Part shown: one piece after another, positions 55,391-64,000 of the stretch
Numbering within the stretch: position 1 is the first letter of the stretch
How the letters are laid out: each line of letters begins with the position of its first letter
NCBI GenBank assembly: GCA_963781805.1
Contig: CAWAHF010000004.1
Coordinates: 2,604,001-2,668,000, forward strand
Length of the DNA stretch: 64,000 nucleotides
From: JAFGPL01 sp963781805
Lineage (GTDB): Bacteria; Bacteroidota; Bacteroidia; Bacteroidales; UBA10428
Direction of reading: 5' to 3'
The notes under the pieces: generated by a model
What the model saw: only the letters and a program-made list of their open reading frames with translations
Database searches by the model: none
Told to the model about the DNA's origin: nothing
Program-made: the position numbers and the translations under genes

Positions 55391-57391
55391 CTAGACGCTA
55401 ATCATATTCAGGAATTCGTCTTCACCAATTACCGAAATTCCCAGGTCTTCTGCTTTTTTCAATTTTGAAGGTCCCATATTTTCGCCGGCAAGTACAAAGT
55501 CGGTATTCGAAGAAACGGAACTTACATTTTTCCCGCCATGTTTTTCAATGAGGTCTTTCAATTCATCACGCGAGTATTTTGAGAAAACTCCCGAAATCAC
55601 AAAAGACTTACCTTCCAGTTTAGTTGAGATTTTTGAAGACTGATTTTCTTCCAGATTAAATGTAATTCCGGCATCCTTCAATCTTGATACAAGCTTACGG
55701 TTTTTTTCACTACTGAAATATTCCAAAATGCTATCTGCAATTTTATCTCCAATCTCTTCCACATTAAGCAAATCCTCCAAAGAAGCAGATTCAAGGTTCT
55801 GGATATTTTTGAAATGATTTGCCAGCTTTTTAGCTACGGTTTCACCAACATACCTGATTCCCAGTGCATACAGTACCCTGCCAAACGGAACTTTAACAGA
55901 TTCTAAAATACTTTTAATAAGGTTCTCGGCTGATTTATCTGCAAATCGTTCGAGTTTCAGTAAATCTTCTTTTTTCAAATCATACAGGTCGGCTGAATCT
56001 TTCAATAAATCCTGATTAAAAAGCTGTTCAATAGTAGCTTCGGCAAGACCTATATCCATTGCCTTCCGGCTCACAAAGTGTTCAATTTTACCCTTCAATT
56101 GAGGTGGACAACCATTCTCGTTAGGACAAAAGTGCTTGGCTTCGCCTTCCCGTCGTATTAGTTTTGTATTGCATTCAGGGCAGTTCTCAATATATTTTAA
56201 TGGTTTTGAAAAAAGACTTCGTTTCGATTTGTCAACTCCTATTACTTTGGGAATAATTTCACCCCCTTTTTCGATAAATACATAATCATCAATTCGTATG
56301 TCAAGTAATTCAATCTGGTCGGCATTATGCAACGATGCTCTTTTTACTGTAGTGCCTGCAAGTTTAACGGGTTCCAGATTTGCAACAGGTGTAATAGCGC
56401 CTGTCCGACCAACCTGGTAATCGATAGATTGCAGCCTGGTGAGTGCCTGTTCAGCCTTAAATTTATAGGAAATAGCCCACCGGGGCGATTTGGCAGTAAA
56501 GCCCAGACTTCGCTGTTGCTCATAACTATTAACTTTAATTACCACACCATCAATATCGAAGGGAAGCTTTTTCCGCTCTCTGTCCCATAAATCTATAAAC
56601 TCGAATATGTCTGAAAGACGCTGGCATTTTTTCATATATTCGGGAATTTTAAAACCCCACTCTCTGGCCTTTTGAAGGTTTTCGTAGTGTGAGTCGAAAG
56701 GAAGGTCTTCTCCCAACAAAAAATAGAGAAAACAATCCAAAGGACGTTTGGCAACCAGCGCCGAATTTTGCATTTTAAGCGTTCCCGAAGCAGCATTTCT
56801 TGGATTGGCAAAAGGAACTTCTCCGGATTCTTCCCTTTCCCGGTTCATTTTTTCAAATCCTGCATGTGGAAGAATAATTTCTCCCCGAATCACAAATTTT
56901 TTAGGAAAATCAGTACCTGAAATTTTTAATGGGATACTTCGGATGGTTTTAATATTATTGATTACATTATCTCCACTTTCACCATCGCCACGGGTAAGCG
57001 CCTGACTAAGTTCTCCATTCTCGTACGTCAGGCTTATGGAAGCGCCGTCATATTTAAGTTCACAAACATATGTCACTTTTTCACCAATGATTTTTACAAT
57101 TCTGTTGTGAAATTCGGTTAATTCCTCTCTGGAATAAGTATTTCCAAGCGAGAGCATCGGGTATGTATGCGGTATTTGTTTAAAATCCCGGTTAATATCA
57201 TTACCAACCCGCTGAGACGGAGAATTGGCATCGAAAAATTCATGATGAGCTGTCTCGAGTTCGATAAGTTCCTTCATCAGCTGATCATATTCAAAATCAG
57301 AAATTGATGGCTGTGACAGCACATAATAACGATAATTGTGCTCATTGAGCGTTTCACGAAGTTGTATGATGCGATGTTCCTCCTGATTCAT
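55391..57391 (-). CDS. ligA: NAD-dependent DNA ligase
   Basis: Seals nicks with NAD as cofactor in replication and repair. The 666 residues contain the adenylation domain with the Lys113 nucleophile in ELKYDGAS, the OB fold (SPRWAISYKFKAEQA region), a four-Cys zinc finger (CPEC and CPNENGCP, about 400-425), the helix-hairpin-helix repeats (about 450-580) and a C-terminal BRCT domain (about 590-666, GKSFVISGVFS). The start is an ATG. The conserved gene and dapA follow on the same strand after 222 bases. Confidence 0.98.
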   Translation of the reverse strand: MNQEEHRIIQLRETLNEHNYRYYVLSQPSISDFEYDQLMKELIELETAHHEFFDANSPSQRVGNDINRDFKQIPHTYPMLSLGNTYSREELTEFHNRIVKIIGEKVTYVCELKYDGASISLTYENGELSQALTRGDGESGDNVINNIKTIRSIPLKISGTDFPKKFVIRGEIILPHAGFEKMNREREESGEVPFANPRNAASGTLKMQNSALVAKRPLDCFLYFLLGEDLPFDSHYENLQKAREWGFKIPEYMKKCQRLSDIFEFIDLWDRERKKLPFDIDGVVIKVNSYEQQRSLGFTAKSPRWAISYKFKAEQALTRLQSIDYQVGRTGAITPVANLEPVKLAGTTVKRASLHNADQIELLDIRIDDYVFIEKGGEIIPKVIGVDKSKRSLFSKPLKYIENCPECNTKLIRREGEAKHFCPNENGCPPQLKGKIEHFVSRKAMDIGLAEATIEQLFNQDLLKDSADLYDLKKEDLLKLERFADKSAENLIKSILESVKVPFGRVLYALGIRYVGETVAKKLANHFKNIQNLESASLEDLLNVEEIGDKIADSILEYFSSEKNRKLVSRLKDAGITFNLEENQSSKISTKLEGKSFVISGVFSKYSRDELKDLIEKHGGKNVSSVSSNTDFVLAGENMGPSKLKKAEDLGISVIGEDEFLNMISV

Positions 57392-57557
57392 ACGATATTA
57401 TTAAAATAAACATTAACATGATAAAGAGAAAAGCAAATATAACCAGAAACCAGATTAAAGATGAAATTGTTGAATCTATCGATCCAAAAAAAATGGAATT
57501 AATGAATATCGTTTAATTCAATTTCTTATCTTGCAAACTTTAAAATTTATTACATCA

Positions 57558-58547
57558 ATGAAACATTTCACCTTATTCAGGGCTGTTGCAGTTACCGTAT
57601 TAATTTGTTTATCTTATCTGTCATCTGCTAATAGCATAGCAGATACCGATACTACCTATTATGAAATCTGGGATATTGATACCCTCGAAAATATTGGCGG
57701 ACATACAACGACTGTGATTGGAAATCCCCAGGTGGTTTCAACGGATATGGGAAGAGCTGTCGAATTTGACGGCAACGGAGATATGCTGCTAATCGATGCC
57801 AATCCGTTAGGGAGCACTACAGAATATACCGTTGAGATAATTTTTAAACCGGCGGCATCCTTTCCCAATAATGTTGATCCCCGCTTCGTACACATCCAGG
57901 ATTTAAATGATCCTCAAGCCAAACGTGTGATGATGGAAATCAGGATTAATTCAAGAAATCAGTGGTACCTGGATGGATTTATGAATACGGATATTGCAAA
58001 TCTGACATTGATCGATACGGGTCGGGTTCATCCTACGGAACAATGGATGCATGCGGCAACCACATATAAAGACAATGTTTTTAAAACCTATGTAAACGGG
58101 GTTGAGGAATTATCGGGAAATGTTGCTTATTCTGCGGCTTTGGTTGCTCCAACTGCCAAAACTTCTTTGGGTGCACGCATGAATCAGCAAAATTGGTATA
58201 AAGGATTGATTAAAACTTTCAAGGTTACTCAGAAAGCATTATCACCCGATGAATTTATGAAGATAAATCCTACATCTGTCGTGCAATATAGTGATGATAG
58301 ACTGAATGTGCTTCTATTTCCAAGCATTGCCGATGATTATATTAATCTTTCTACCAGCTTAAATAATTCAAATCTTAAAATGAATATTTATAATTCGATG
58401 GGGCAGCTCGTATATGCTGATTTCTTTTCCTGTAAAGGAGGAAATAATTTTCGTATTTCTACCTCGAATTTGGCTTCCGGTATTTATTATGTTGTTTTGA
58501 ATTCCAAAGAGATTAATAAGTCATTGCCAATTGTGATAGAACATTAG
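57558..58547 (+). CDS. LamG-like secreted protein with type A T9SS sorting domain
   Basis: A 329-residue protein with a signal peptide (about 1-25), a LamG/concanavalin-like jelly-roll (about 40-235; TEYTVEIIFKPAASF, WMHAATTYKDNVFKTYVNGVE) and a C-terminal T9SS type A domain (about 252-329; LLFPSIADDYINLS, LASGIYYVVLN). It should bind a carbohydrate or protein at the surface; no catalytic residues are evident. The ATG at 57558 is chosen because it begins the signal peptide; the upstream TTG at 57531 adds nine residues that do not fit. It diverges from ligA and converges with the type B cargo gene. Confidence 0.85.
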   Translation: MKHFTLFRAVAVTVLICLSYLSSANSIADTDTTYYEIWDIDTLENIGGHTTTVIGNPQVVSTDMGRAVEFDGNGDMLLIDANPLGSTTEYTVEIIFKPAASFPNNVDPRFVHIQDLNDPQAKRVMMEIRINSRNQWYLDGFMNTDIANLTLIDTGRVHPTEQWMHAATTYKDNVFKTYVNGVEELSGNVAYSAALVAPTAKTSLGARMNQQNWYKGLIKTFKVTQKALSPDEFMKINPTSVVQYSDDRLNVLLFPSIADDYINLSTSLNNSNLKMNIYNSMGQLVYADFFSCKGGNNFRISTSNLASGIYYVVLNSKEINKSLPIVIEH

Positions 58548-58696
58548 ACAATTTCCTGCATTTAATACTTTTTGTTCAATTAAGGAAGAATCTGATATCC
58601 TGAGGTGATGTACTGAAAAATGGTTGGCGATATCTAGAAAATTCTTAAAAATTCGAATTGCTAAAGGCCAATCAAAAGTACGTTTATAATCCAAAA

Positions 58697-60037
58697 TTAA
58701 TTGATAATTGTAATATTGATTACCTGTTTCTTTCCAATTACAATTACATACGTACCCATGGGCAACAGATTTCCGTTTTTATCCTTTCCATCCCAATAAT
58801 CGGGAGCCATAAAGCGGTTACGTTCCTGTCCGTTTCTGTCATAAACCACTACTTCACCTTCGTATGGAATGTAGTAATCATCGTCTCTGCCGTCGGTATT
58901 TGGAGAAAATACCGGATAATCGTTCAGACAGTCTTTTCTGATAGTAATTGCTGAGGAATAAGCCGTCGAACATCCGTCACCATCCTCTATGGTCAGAATA
59001 TAATCTCCTTCCCGCAGATTTATTGTGTCGTGAATAAACTGATTGGTAATTTTATTTTTAAAGGTGTATTTGAAGGGGGAAATTCCATTTGAAATATCCA
59101 GTTGTCTGAATCGGATACTTCCCGGATTATAGCAATCAGCCTCAGAAACGTCATAGTCCAGCTGTTCTATCTTGATGGTTTTTAATTGAACATCCACTGT
59201 ATCTGTTTGTCTGCACCCGAAATTATTTTCTGCTGTTAATGCATATTTCCCCGGAGTTGAAACAGTTATGCTCCTGGATATAGCTCCTGTAGACCAGAAT
59301 ATGGAATCATTTTCTGCAATAACCGGAGCAAGTTCAATGCTTCTGCCCTCGCATATTTTCCTGTTCTTTTCAATGGTCATGGAAGGCCTGGGCCGTATTG
59401 TTATCGTATCCTGATCATTATTTAAGCAAAAGGTGCTGGTATATCTTACAGAATATACTCCGGGAGATTGGTTTGAAGGATTAATGACACCCGAGTATCT
59501 GTCAACATTTAATCCGTCGGGCGAAGTGTATTCAATATCACTTATGTCTTCAGAGAGGGTTGGAATAATTGGAATAGGATCATTTTCACATACCTGCCTT
59601 CGTTCAAAATTTACTTTTACTGGAGATATTCTGATATTTGTAATGAGTAATGTATCTCCCTTAAGTTTCGATTCAACATCATAAGTTTTCAACCAGCAAC
59701 TGCGATCACTTTTAAGAAATGTGAGTGTAATGGCAGTAACACTGACTACGTTATGTTTTTGAAGACTGTCCTTTGAAATCCTGGAAATATTATCACCCAA
59801 AATATATATATTAGAAGCATCTTTAACATTCGACACAGAAAAATTGCTGTAATTCAGAGCATAATAATCTCCTTGCCGGGGAGAAGTCCATGACACAGTA
59901 TTTGTTATCGCCTGGGAATTAAATATAACTGTATAATACTCACCCGTATTAATTGAATCACCTGTGGTTTGGCATATGCCAGAAGAATATATTCCAAATA
60001 ACAAGCAACAAACAATATGAATTATACGTATTGACAT
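58697..60037 (-). CDS. Secreted Ig-like protein with short type B T9SS sorting domain
   Basis: A 446-residue protein with a signal peptide (about 1-23, ending SGICQ), Ig-like and repeat-like beta segments (about 130-370, such as ICEGRSIELAPVIAEN and RQTDTVDV), and a C-terminal domain of the gliding-motility-associated (CHU_C, type B) kind: VFSPNTDGRDDDYYI, VVVYDRNG, DYWDGKDKNGNLLPMGTYVIVI. The domain is shorter than usual because the stretch between the NTDG motif and the YDRNG strand is cut down. The ATG at 60037 begins the signal peptide, so the in-frame start at 60106 is not used. A terminator separates it from the upstream PKD gene. Confidence 0.82.
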   Translation of the reverse strand: MSIRIIHIVCCLLFGIYSSGICQTTGDSINTGEYYTVIFNSQAITNTVSWTSPRQGDYYALNYSNFSVSNVKDASNIYILGDNISRISKDSLQKHNVVSVTAITLTFLKSDRSCWLKTYDVESKLKGDTLLITNIRISPVKVNFERRQVCENDPIPIIPTLSEDISDIEYTSPDGLNVDRYSGVINPSNQSPGVYSVRYTSTFCLNNDQDTITIRPRPSMTIEKNRKICEGRSIELAPVIAENDSIFWSTGAISRSITVSTPGKYALTAENNFGCRQTDTVDVQLKTIKIEQLDYDVSEADCYNPGSIRFRQLDISNGISPFKYTFKNKITNQFIHDTINLREGDYILTIEDGDGCSTAYSSAITIRKDCLNDYPVFSPNTDGRDDDYYIPYEGEVVVYDRNGQERNRFMAPDYWDGKDKNGNLLPMGTYVIVIGKKQVINITIIN

Positions 60038-60055
60038 TTCAAAAACTCTCAGGTT

Positions 60056-60120
60056 AAAAAACTGCAAAGCCGCCGTTTTCGGATTGATTTTTAAATTTTC
60101 CTTCAACCGGCGACTTTACA
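60056..60120 (-). terminator. Intrinsic terminator of the PKD-repeat gene
   Basis: A long hairpin: arms 60063-60075 and 60108-60120 pair except at two C-A positions, with a G/C-rich CGCCG/CGGCG core and a 32-base A/T loop. On the minus strand it is followed at once by six T residues (60056-60061). It lies 37 bases past the PKD gene stop. Confidence 0.75.
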
Positions 60121-60156
60121 GGATTATATTAAGTTTTAAGTAAAATACATAAAATT

Positions 60157-62475
60157 TTATCTAGTTATTGTAAATCTTCCTTTATATAATTCTCCATCGG
60201 TTACAATGATACAAATATACTGGCCATTGTTCAGATTCGCAACATTGTAAAGAATGGTTGAATTTGATATTTCATGTGAAGAATAAGAACGGGTAGCAAT
60301 TTTTCTTCCATACATATCAACAATCGATAGAATAAAATCTCCTGTAATATTTGAATTAAGCATCAGGGATATATTATCATGAGCCGGATTTGGATATAAC
60401 GTCAAATTACCGGTAGTAAGTAGTTGATCTTCGACTCCCGACATCAACGAATCATGCTGCGGATTAAAGAGTTTACAAATCTTATCCGTGCAATTGTCGG
60501 AAGTACGGATGGTAAGACAAACATTGTACAGGGTATCTCCCGGGACAGCTGAATATGTATGTACCGGATTTTTTAAGACAGATGTATCCCCGTCTCCAAA
60601 TTCCCAGTACCATTCCACAGTGTTCCAATTCGAATTATCAAGGAATTGAACACAATAGCAGGCAGGGCATAGACATGGTAATAATTCATCACTCACGGTA
60701 AAATCAGCTTTACATTGTCCCTGGATCGTATCACCTACGACAATATTTTTGCACAATCTATCATAACACCATCCATTGCAGGTTACGGTGAGGCAAACAT
60801 TGTACGAACCTGAAAAGGTATACTGGTGGAATGGATTCGGTTCAAAGGATGAGGTTCCGTCTCCAAAATCCCATTTCCAGCTTAGGACTGACCCGGAACT
60901 GGCATCGGAAAATTGAATATAGTGAAAAGGGGTAATACAATTTGTTGATTTTTTAGCACAATCCCAGTTAGGATATTCTTCCTCCCATTTAAAGTCAGCT
61001 TTACAACATGGAGGAATGGTGTCGCCCGCCAAAAGCGTATCGGTTTTGGTATCTGTACATCCGTTAGATGTATTGATTGTCAGACTTACCGTATACCTTC
61101 CATCATTTTCATATCTGTGAACAGGATTCTGAAATGTTGATGTATCTCCATCACCGAATTGCCAGTACCAGTCGGTTATCTTGCCAATTGACAGATCCGT
61201 AAACGAAAACGAATTAGGGCAAGGGAGAATGCTGCTTAAACACAACAATGGATCCCACCTGAAATCCGCCTTGCACCTGGGTTTTATTGTATCTCCTATT
61301 ATTAGTGTATCCAAATGGGTATCTGTGCAACCATAGGCAGTTGCAATACTCAGGCTGATTGGATATATTCCGTCGTTTTTAAAAATGTGAACCGGATTCT
61401 GCAGAGAAGAAGTATCCCCGTCTCCAAAGTCCCAGTTCCAATTAATTAACTCACCAATGGACATGTCAACAAACTGGTAAGCTCCCAGGCATCTGGATGA
61501 ATAATCTCCGCACCTAAGGGGTTTCCAGGTAAAGTCGGCCTGACACTTTGGTAATCTGATATAAACCGAGTCACAATAAGTATCTGTGCAACCCGATTTA
61601 GTTTTAATCGTCAGACAAACTTCAAATGCTCCGGGTTGGTCGTAAAGATGCACCGGATTCTGAATTTCAGAGCTTTGACCATCACCAAAATCCCAATGCC
61701 ATTTTGTTACCCCGCCGACGGATTTATCCAGAAATGCAACATGATTTGAAATACAATCGGCAGCATTTGACGCATAACAATCAGGATAAATTACATCAAA
61801 ATATCCTTTGCACGAGTCGGTCTGACCTACCGGAATTTTTTCACAATAGGAACTGGTACATCCGTTGTCGCATGCAATGGTCAGACAAACATAATATACT
61901 CCAGGTTTTTCATAAGTATGAGAAGGATTTATGTCATTGCTCGTTTTTCCATCTCCAAAATCCCATTCCCAATTTACAACATTTCCCCCTGAGGAGTCTG
62001 AAAATGAAACAGCGTTAAGACATTTAGCTTCAAGGCATTTTGGATACTCATAAGTGAAATATGCCCTGCAAACATTTTGTTTCGGATTGACTGTAAAACT
62101 AATTGTATCCATCCAGTCAAAGAGAAGAAAATAGTTCCCGGGAGACAATATTCCCAGTTTCAGGGTATCTATCGAATGACAGATATAGGTCAGCATACCC
62201 TTCTCGTAGGTTGCATCAACAAGAATTATGTTGTTGCATTTCCAGATTCGGTAATTTTCCAGATTACATCCACCGGATGTATGCGTAGTATAAGCAACCA
62301 GCTTAATTACATCATCGGAATATGCTTTTGCAGGAACAATTTCAAGCGAATCAACCGTGTAATTATTTTGAACCGGAAAAATTTGAAATTTCTGAGACAT
62401 ATTATCCTGTGAATACATCAGGACATAAACTGCAGCAAGAAGTGCGCACGATAAAAATATAACTTTCTTTTTCAT
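60157..62475 (-). CDS. Cysteine-rich six-PKD protein with type A T9SS sorting domain
   Basis: A 772-residue surface protein: signal peptide (about 1-23), an N-terminal beta domain (about 30-130), six PKD domains (motifs WDFGDGKTS, WDFGDGQSS, WDFGDGDTS, WQFGDGDTS, WDFGDGTSS, WEFGDGDTS), and a T9SS type A domain (about 690-772, LTLYPNPAHDNISLML). The units repeat every 260-295 bases. Each PKD is preceded by a Cys pair and most carry GCTDT, so disulfide-stabilised modules are likely. The ATG at 62475 begins the signal peptide; the in-frame codon at 62598 would overlap the upstream PorP gene. Predicted adhesin or stalk-like surface protein; no enzyme motif. Confidence 0.9.
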   Translation of the reverse strand: MKKKVIFLSCALLAAVYVLMYSQDNMSQKFQIFPVQNNYTVDSLEIVPAKAYSDDVIKLVAYTTHTSGGCNLENYRIWKCNNIILVDATYEKGMLTYICHSIDTLKLGILSPGNYFLLFDWMDTISFTVNPKQNVCRAYFTYEYPKCLEAKCLNAVSFSDSSGGNVVNWEWDFGDGKTSNDINPSHTYEKPGVYYVCLTIACDNGCTSSYCEKIPVGQTDSCKGYFDVIYPDCYASNAADCISNHVAFLDKSVGGVTKWHWDFGDGQSSEIQNPVHLYDQPGAFEVCLTIKTKSGCTDTYCDSVYIRLPKCQADFTWKPLRCGDYSSRCLGAYQFVDMSIGELINWNWDFGDGDTSSLQNPVHIFKNDGIYPISLSIATAYGCTDTHLDTLIIGDTIKPRCKADFRWDPLLCLSSILPCPNSFSFTDLSIGKITDWYWQFGDGDTSTFQNPVHRYENDGRYTVSLTINTSNGCTDTKTDTLLAGDTIPPCCKADFKWEEEYPNWDCAKKSTNCITPFHYIQFSDASSGSVLSWKWDFGDGTSSFEPNPFHQYTFSGSYNVCLTVTCNGWCYDRLCKNIVVGDTIQGQCKADFTVSDELLPCLCPACYCVQFLDNSNWNTVEWYWEFGDGDTSVLKNPVHTYSAVPGDTLYNVCLTIRTSDNCTDKICKLFNPQHDSLMSGVEDQLLTTGNLTLYPNPAHDNISLMLNSNITGDFILSIVDMYGRKIATRSYSSHEISNSTILYNVANLNNGQYICIIVTDGELYKGRFTITR

Positions 62476-62557
62476 GATATTTGGTTTTGTTTTACAAAAG
62501 TGGTTTTCTGTTCTACAAACCAACCATGAAAAAGTAACCTTCTGTATAATATTTTTT

Positions 62558-63424
62558 TTACAATCCATACCTGCAGACAATTTCAAGTGAACTGACATTT
62601 ACTATGCTTTTTTGCAAGGGAGTATTATAGTTCAAAACAGCTTCCAGGTTTCCATTCCCTATTCTGATTCGGGTAATGCCCAGCCAGAATGCACCACCCA
62701 ATCTGTGTCTGATGCTGATTCCTCCAAAAAAATCAGCCAGATCTAATTCAAGTGAGTAATCGGCGTTATAATTAATGTAGCTTGGAAACCGAAAAAGAAA
62801 AGAAGGTTTGAGGTAAAAAATGCTGCTGATTTTTAACGTCTTTTGTGCGGTAATATTGAAATGTCGGCGCAGGACACTGATTTCCTGGTATGGTTGCAGC
62901 CTTCCATTAAAAATCTGATTGATAGATATACCGAACTTTAAATCTTTGTTGTAAAACCAGATTCCACTGTTTGCATCGGGAACATATTCTGATTTATCTC
63001 CGGTAGATGGAGTTCCTTTTACAGAGAGATTTAATCCTCCGAAGTCAACTCCTCCCGAAAGATAGTAATTACCAACGAATCGAAAATGAAAAGCATAAGT
63101 GACATATGCACGGGTTCGGGATATATATTTCCCTTCCTGATCATTATCAAATCTGAGACCGATTACATTAAAAGGTCGTTGCGAAGATTTTTTTATGGCA
63201 GCAAAAACGCCGGCAAAATTGGTGGAAATGGCGCTGAAATTTCCAATATGATTTTTGCTCCCGAGCATAGCTTCCACCTTAGTTGTCGATCCAATACTGG
63301 CAGGATTGATGAATGGATATTGTCTCATATACTGACTGAACTGTACCGGATAGTAGGAATATTGCGATTGTCCGAAGATTCTTAGAAAATTGATGAGACA
63401 TAAAATAGAAAACAGAATTCGCAC
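62558..63424 (-). CDS. PorP/SprF-family type IX secretion membrane protein
   Basis: A 288-residue outer-membrane protein of the PorP/SprF family: signal peptide (about 1-18, ending IFGQ), the typical QFSQYMRQYPFINPASIGS beginning, and beta strands to the C-terminus (SSLEIVCRYGL). PorP/SprF proteins assist secretion or attachment of T9SS cargo, commonly of a cargo encoded next to them. The start is a GTG (63424); an in-frame stop lies just upstream and no early ATG exists. It lies 82 bases upstream of the PKD gene on the same strand and may be co-transcribed with it. Confidence 0.9.
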   Translation of the reverse strand: MRILFSILCLINFLRIFGQSQYSYYPVQFSQYMRQYPFINPASIGSTTKVEAMLGSKNHIGNFSAISTNFAGVFAAIKKSSQRPFNVIGLRFDNDQEGKYISRTRAYVTYAFHFRFVGNYYLSGGVDFGGLNLSVKGTPSTGDKSEYVPDANSGIWFYNKDLKFGISINQIFNGRLQPYQEISVLRRHFNITAQKTLKISSIFYLKPSFLFRFPSYINYNADYSLELDLADFFGGISIRHRLGGAFWLGITRIRIGNGNLEAVLNYNTPLQKSIVNVSSLEIVCRYGL

Positions 63425-63664
63425 GTTGATTGATATTAGAGTGTTTATCTATATGTTGGCTCCGATACATCACCAAAATAAACATTTTTAGATAAAAATT
63501 ATTAATCAATTGTAAAATCTTTTTTCAAAAAGAGGAATTTGGACTTAAAAAGAAATCGGCAAATCAATTAAACTGGATTATCCGGTTCAGCCAGATATAA
63601 ACCAATTTAATCTGCGTGGAAAAAAAGGTTTAAAATTTTTTTAGAATCAGGAGGTTACTTTTTA

Positions 63665-63672
63665 TAAGTTTG
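63665..63672 (+). promoter_or_regulatory. -7 element for the ECF sigma gene
   Basis: TAAGTTTG matches TAnnTTTG, with TTAG at the -33 distance as an imperfect match. The predicted start site near 63679 lies after the TTG codon at 63670 and so supports the ATG at 63706 as the start. Confidence 0.45.
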
Positions 63673-63705
63673 AATGTAGTATCAGATAAACGAAATAAAA
63701 TCTCA

Positions 63706-64000
63706 ATGGCTCTGAACGATAAGGAAATATTGAATAGTATCAGAAAAGGCGAAAACACCAGGATTTTGCAGCTTTTATATGAAAAGGTTCTGCCAAAAAT
63801 CTGCAAATACATTTGTAAAAATTCGGGCTCGGAAGAAGATGCATTTGATATTTTTCAGGATGGAGTAATGATATTTTATAAATATGTCATCAGTGGAAAG
63901 TTCAGCGAAAAGTATGAAATAGCAGGTTTTCTTTATACGGTATGTAAAAATCTCTGGATTAACAAAGCCAGACATAATAGGTTGTTGTTGCGAATGGAAG
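63706..64000 (+). CDS. ECF-type RNA polymerase sigma factor, partial (cut by window end)
   Basis: An open frame from ATG 63706 to the right edge gives the first 98 residues of a sigma-70-family ECF factor. Region 2 is clear: a helical N-terminus (EILNSIRKGENTRILQLLYE), the region 2.1-2.2 stretch EEDAFDIFQDGVMIFYKYV and the region 2.4-like GFLYTVCKNLWINKARHNR that reads the -10 element. The sigma-4 half lies beyond the window. Minus-strand frames in the same place are shadows. It diverges from the PorP gene, so it might drive the surface-protein block, which is inference. Confidence 0.9.
   Translation, partial: MALNDKEILNSIRKGENTRILQLLYEKVLPKICKYICKNSGSEEDAFDIFQDGVMIFYKYVISGKFSEKYEIAGFLYTVCKNLWINKARHNRLLLRME

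Noticed and set aside
60580..61970. Regular repeat of CCATCTCCAAAATCCCA-like sequence, considered as a tandem DNA repeat or CRISPR
   Set aside because: The copies encode the FGDG motif of successive PKD domains in one open frame, diverge at codon third positions and are spaced about 260-295 bases.
62476..62598. N-terminal extension of the PKD-repeat gene
   Set aside because: It overlaps the PorP gene and places the signal peptide 41 residues inside the protein.

Overview
The window is a chromosomal segment of a member of the Bacteroidota, most likely class Bacteroidia. The phylum call rests on several independent signs: secreted proteins with type IX secretion (T9SS) C-terminal sorting domains, a PorP/SprF-family protein, an OmpA-type protein with the domain order of the T9SS subunit PorE, a gldA-gldF-gldG ABC operon, a long SecA with a SEC-C tail, and promoters of the Bacteroidota form TTG-N(18-23)-TAnnTTTG. 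The DNA is A+T-rich and base use looks even. I see no insertion sequence, prophage, integrase, CRISPR array, rRNA or tRNA gene.

Layout. 0-8 kb: gcvT, a TPR protein plus the PorE-like OmpA protein (one operon), a small HPt + STAS signalling pair, and clpB. 8-23 kb: an ABC transporter with an unusual N-terminus, a metallophosphoesterase, a hybrid periplasmic-binding/PAS histidine kinase, a 1283-residue T9SS cargo protein, an MsbA-like exporter and purB. 22-31 kb: an NfeD-type membrane protease, mltG, a phosphohexomutase, a bacteriohemerythrin with a small exported protein upstream, and an acyltransferase-SDR-VOC operon. 31-35 kb: gldA-gldF-gldG-DUF4340, then hsp20. 36-45 kb: a GH88/GH105 hydrolase, ribokinase, a four-helix membrane protein with a coupled HTH regulator, an M3 lipoprotein peptidase and secA. 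45-57 kb: a large TPR/SpoIIE phosphatase, lnt, a drug/metabolite transporter diverging from an AraC regulator, a structured non-coding region leading into an outer-membrane beta-barrel gene, dapA, a small conserved gene and ligA. 57.5-64 kb: a cell-surface block with two type A T9SS cargo proteins, one short type B cargo, a PorP/SprF protein, and the start of an ECF sigma factor that runs off the window.

Together these are mostly housekeeping genes (one-carbon metabolism, purines, cell wall, DNA ligation, protein export, chaperones) mixed with an envelope/surface program: Sec export (secA), lipoprotein maturation (lnt), a probable T9SS component (PorE-like), a possible translocon partner (PorP/SprF) and at least four probable T9SS substrates. 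The regulatory genes (HPt, STAS, SpoIIE phosphatase, histidine kinase, ECF sigma) are scattered, and none lies next to its expected partner. The most interesting unexplained structure is the gene-free stretch 52626-53046, which has four inverted repeats, a promoter-like element, two terminator-like hairpins and a hairpin that abuts the next start codon.
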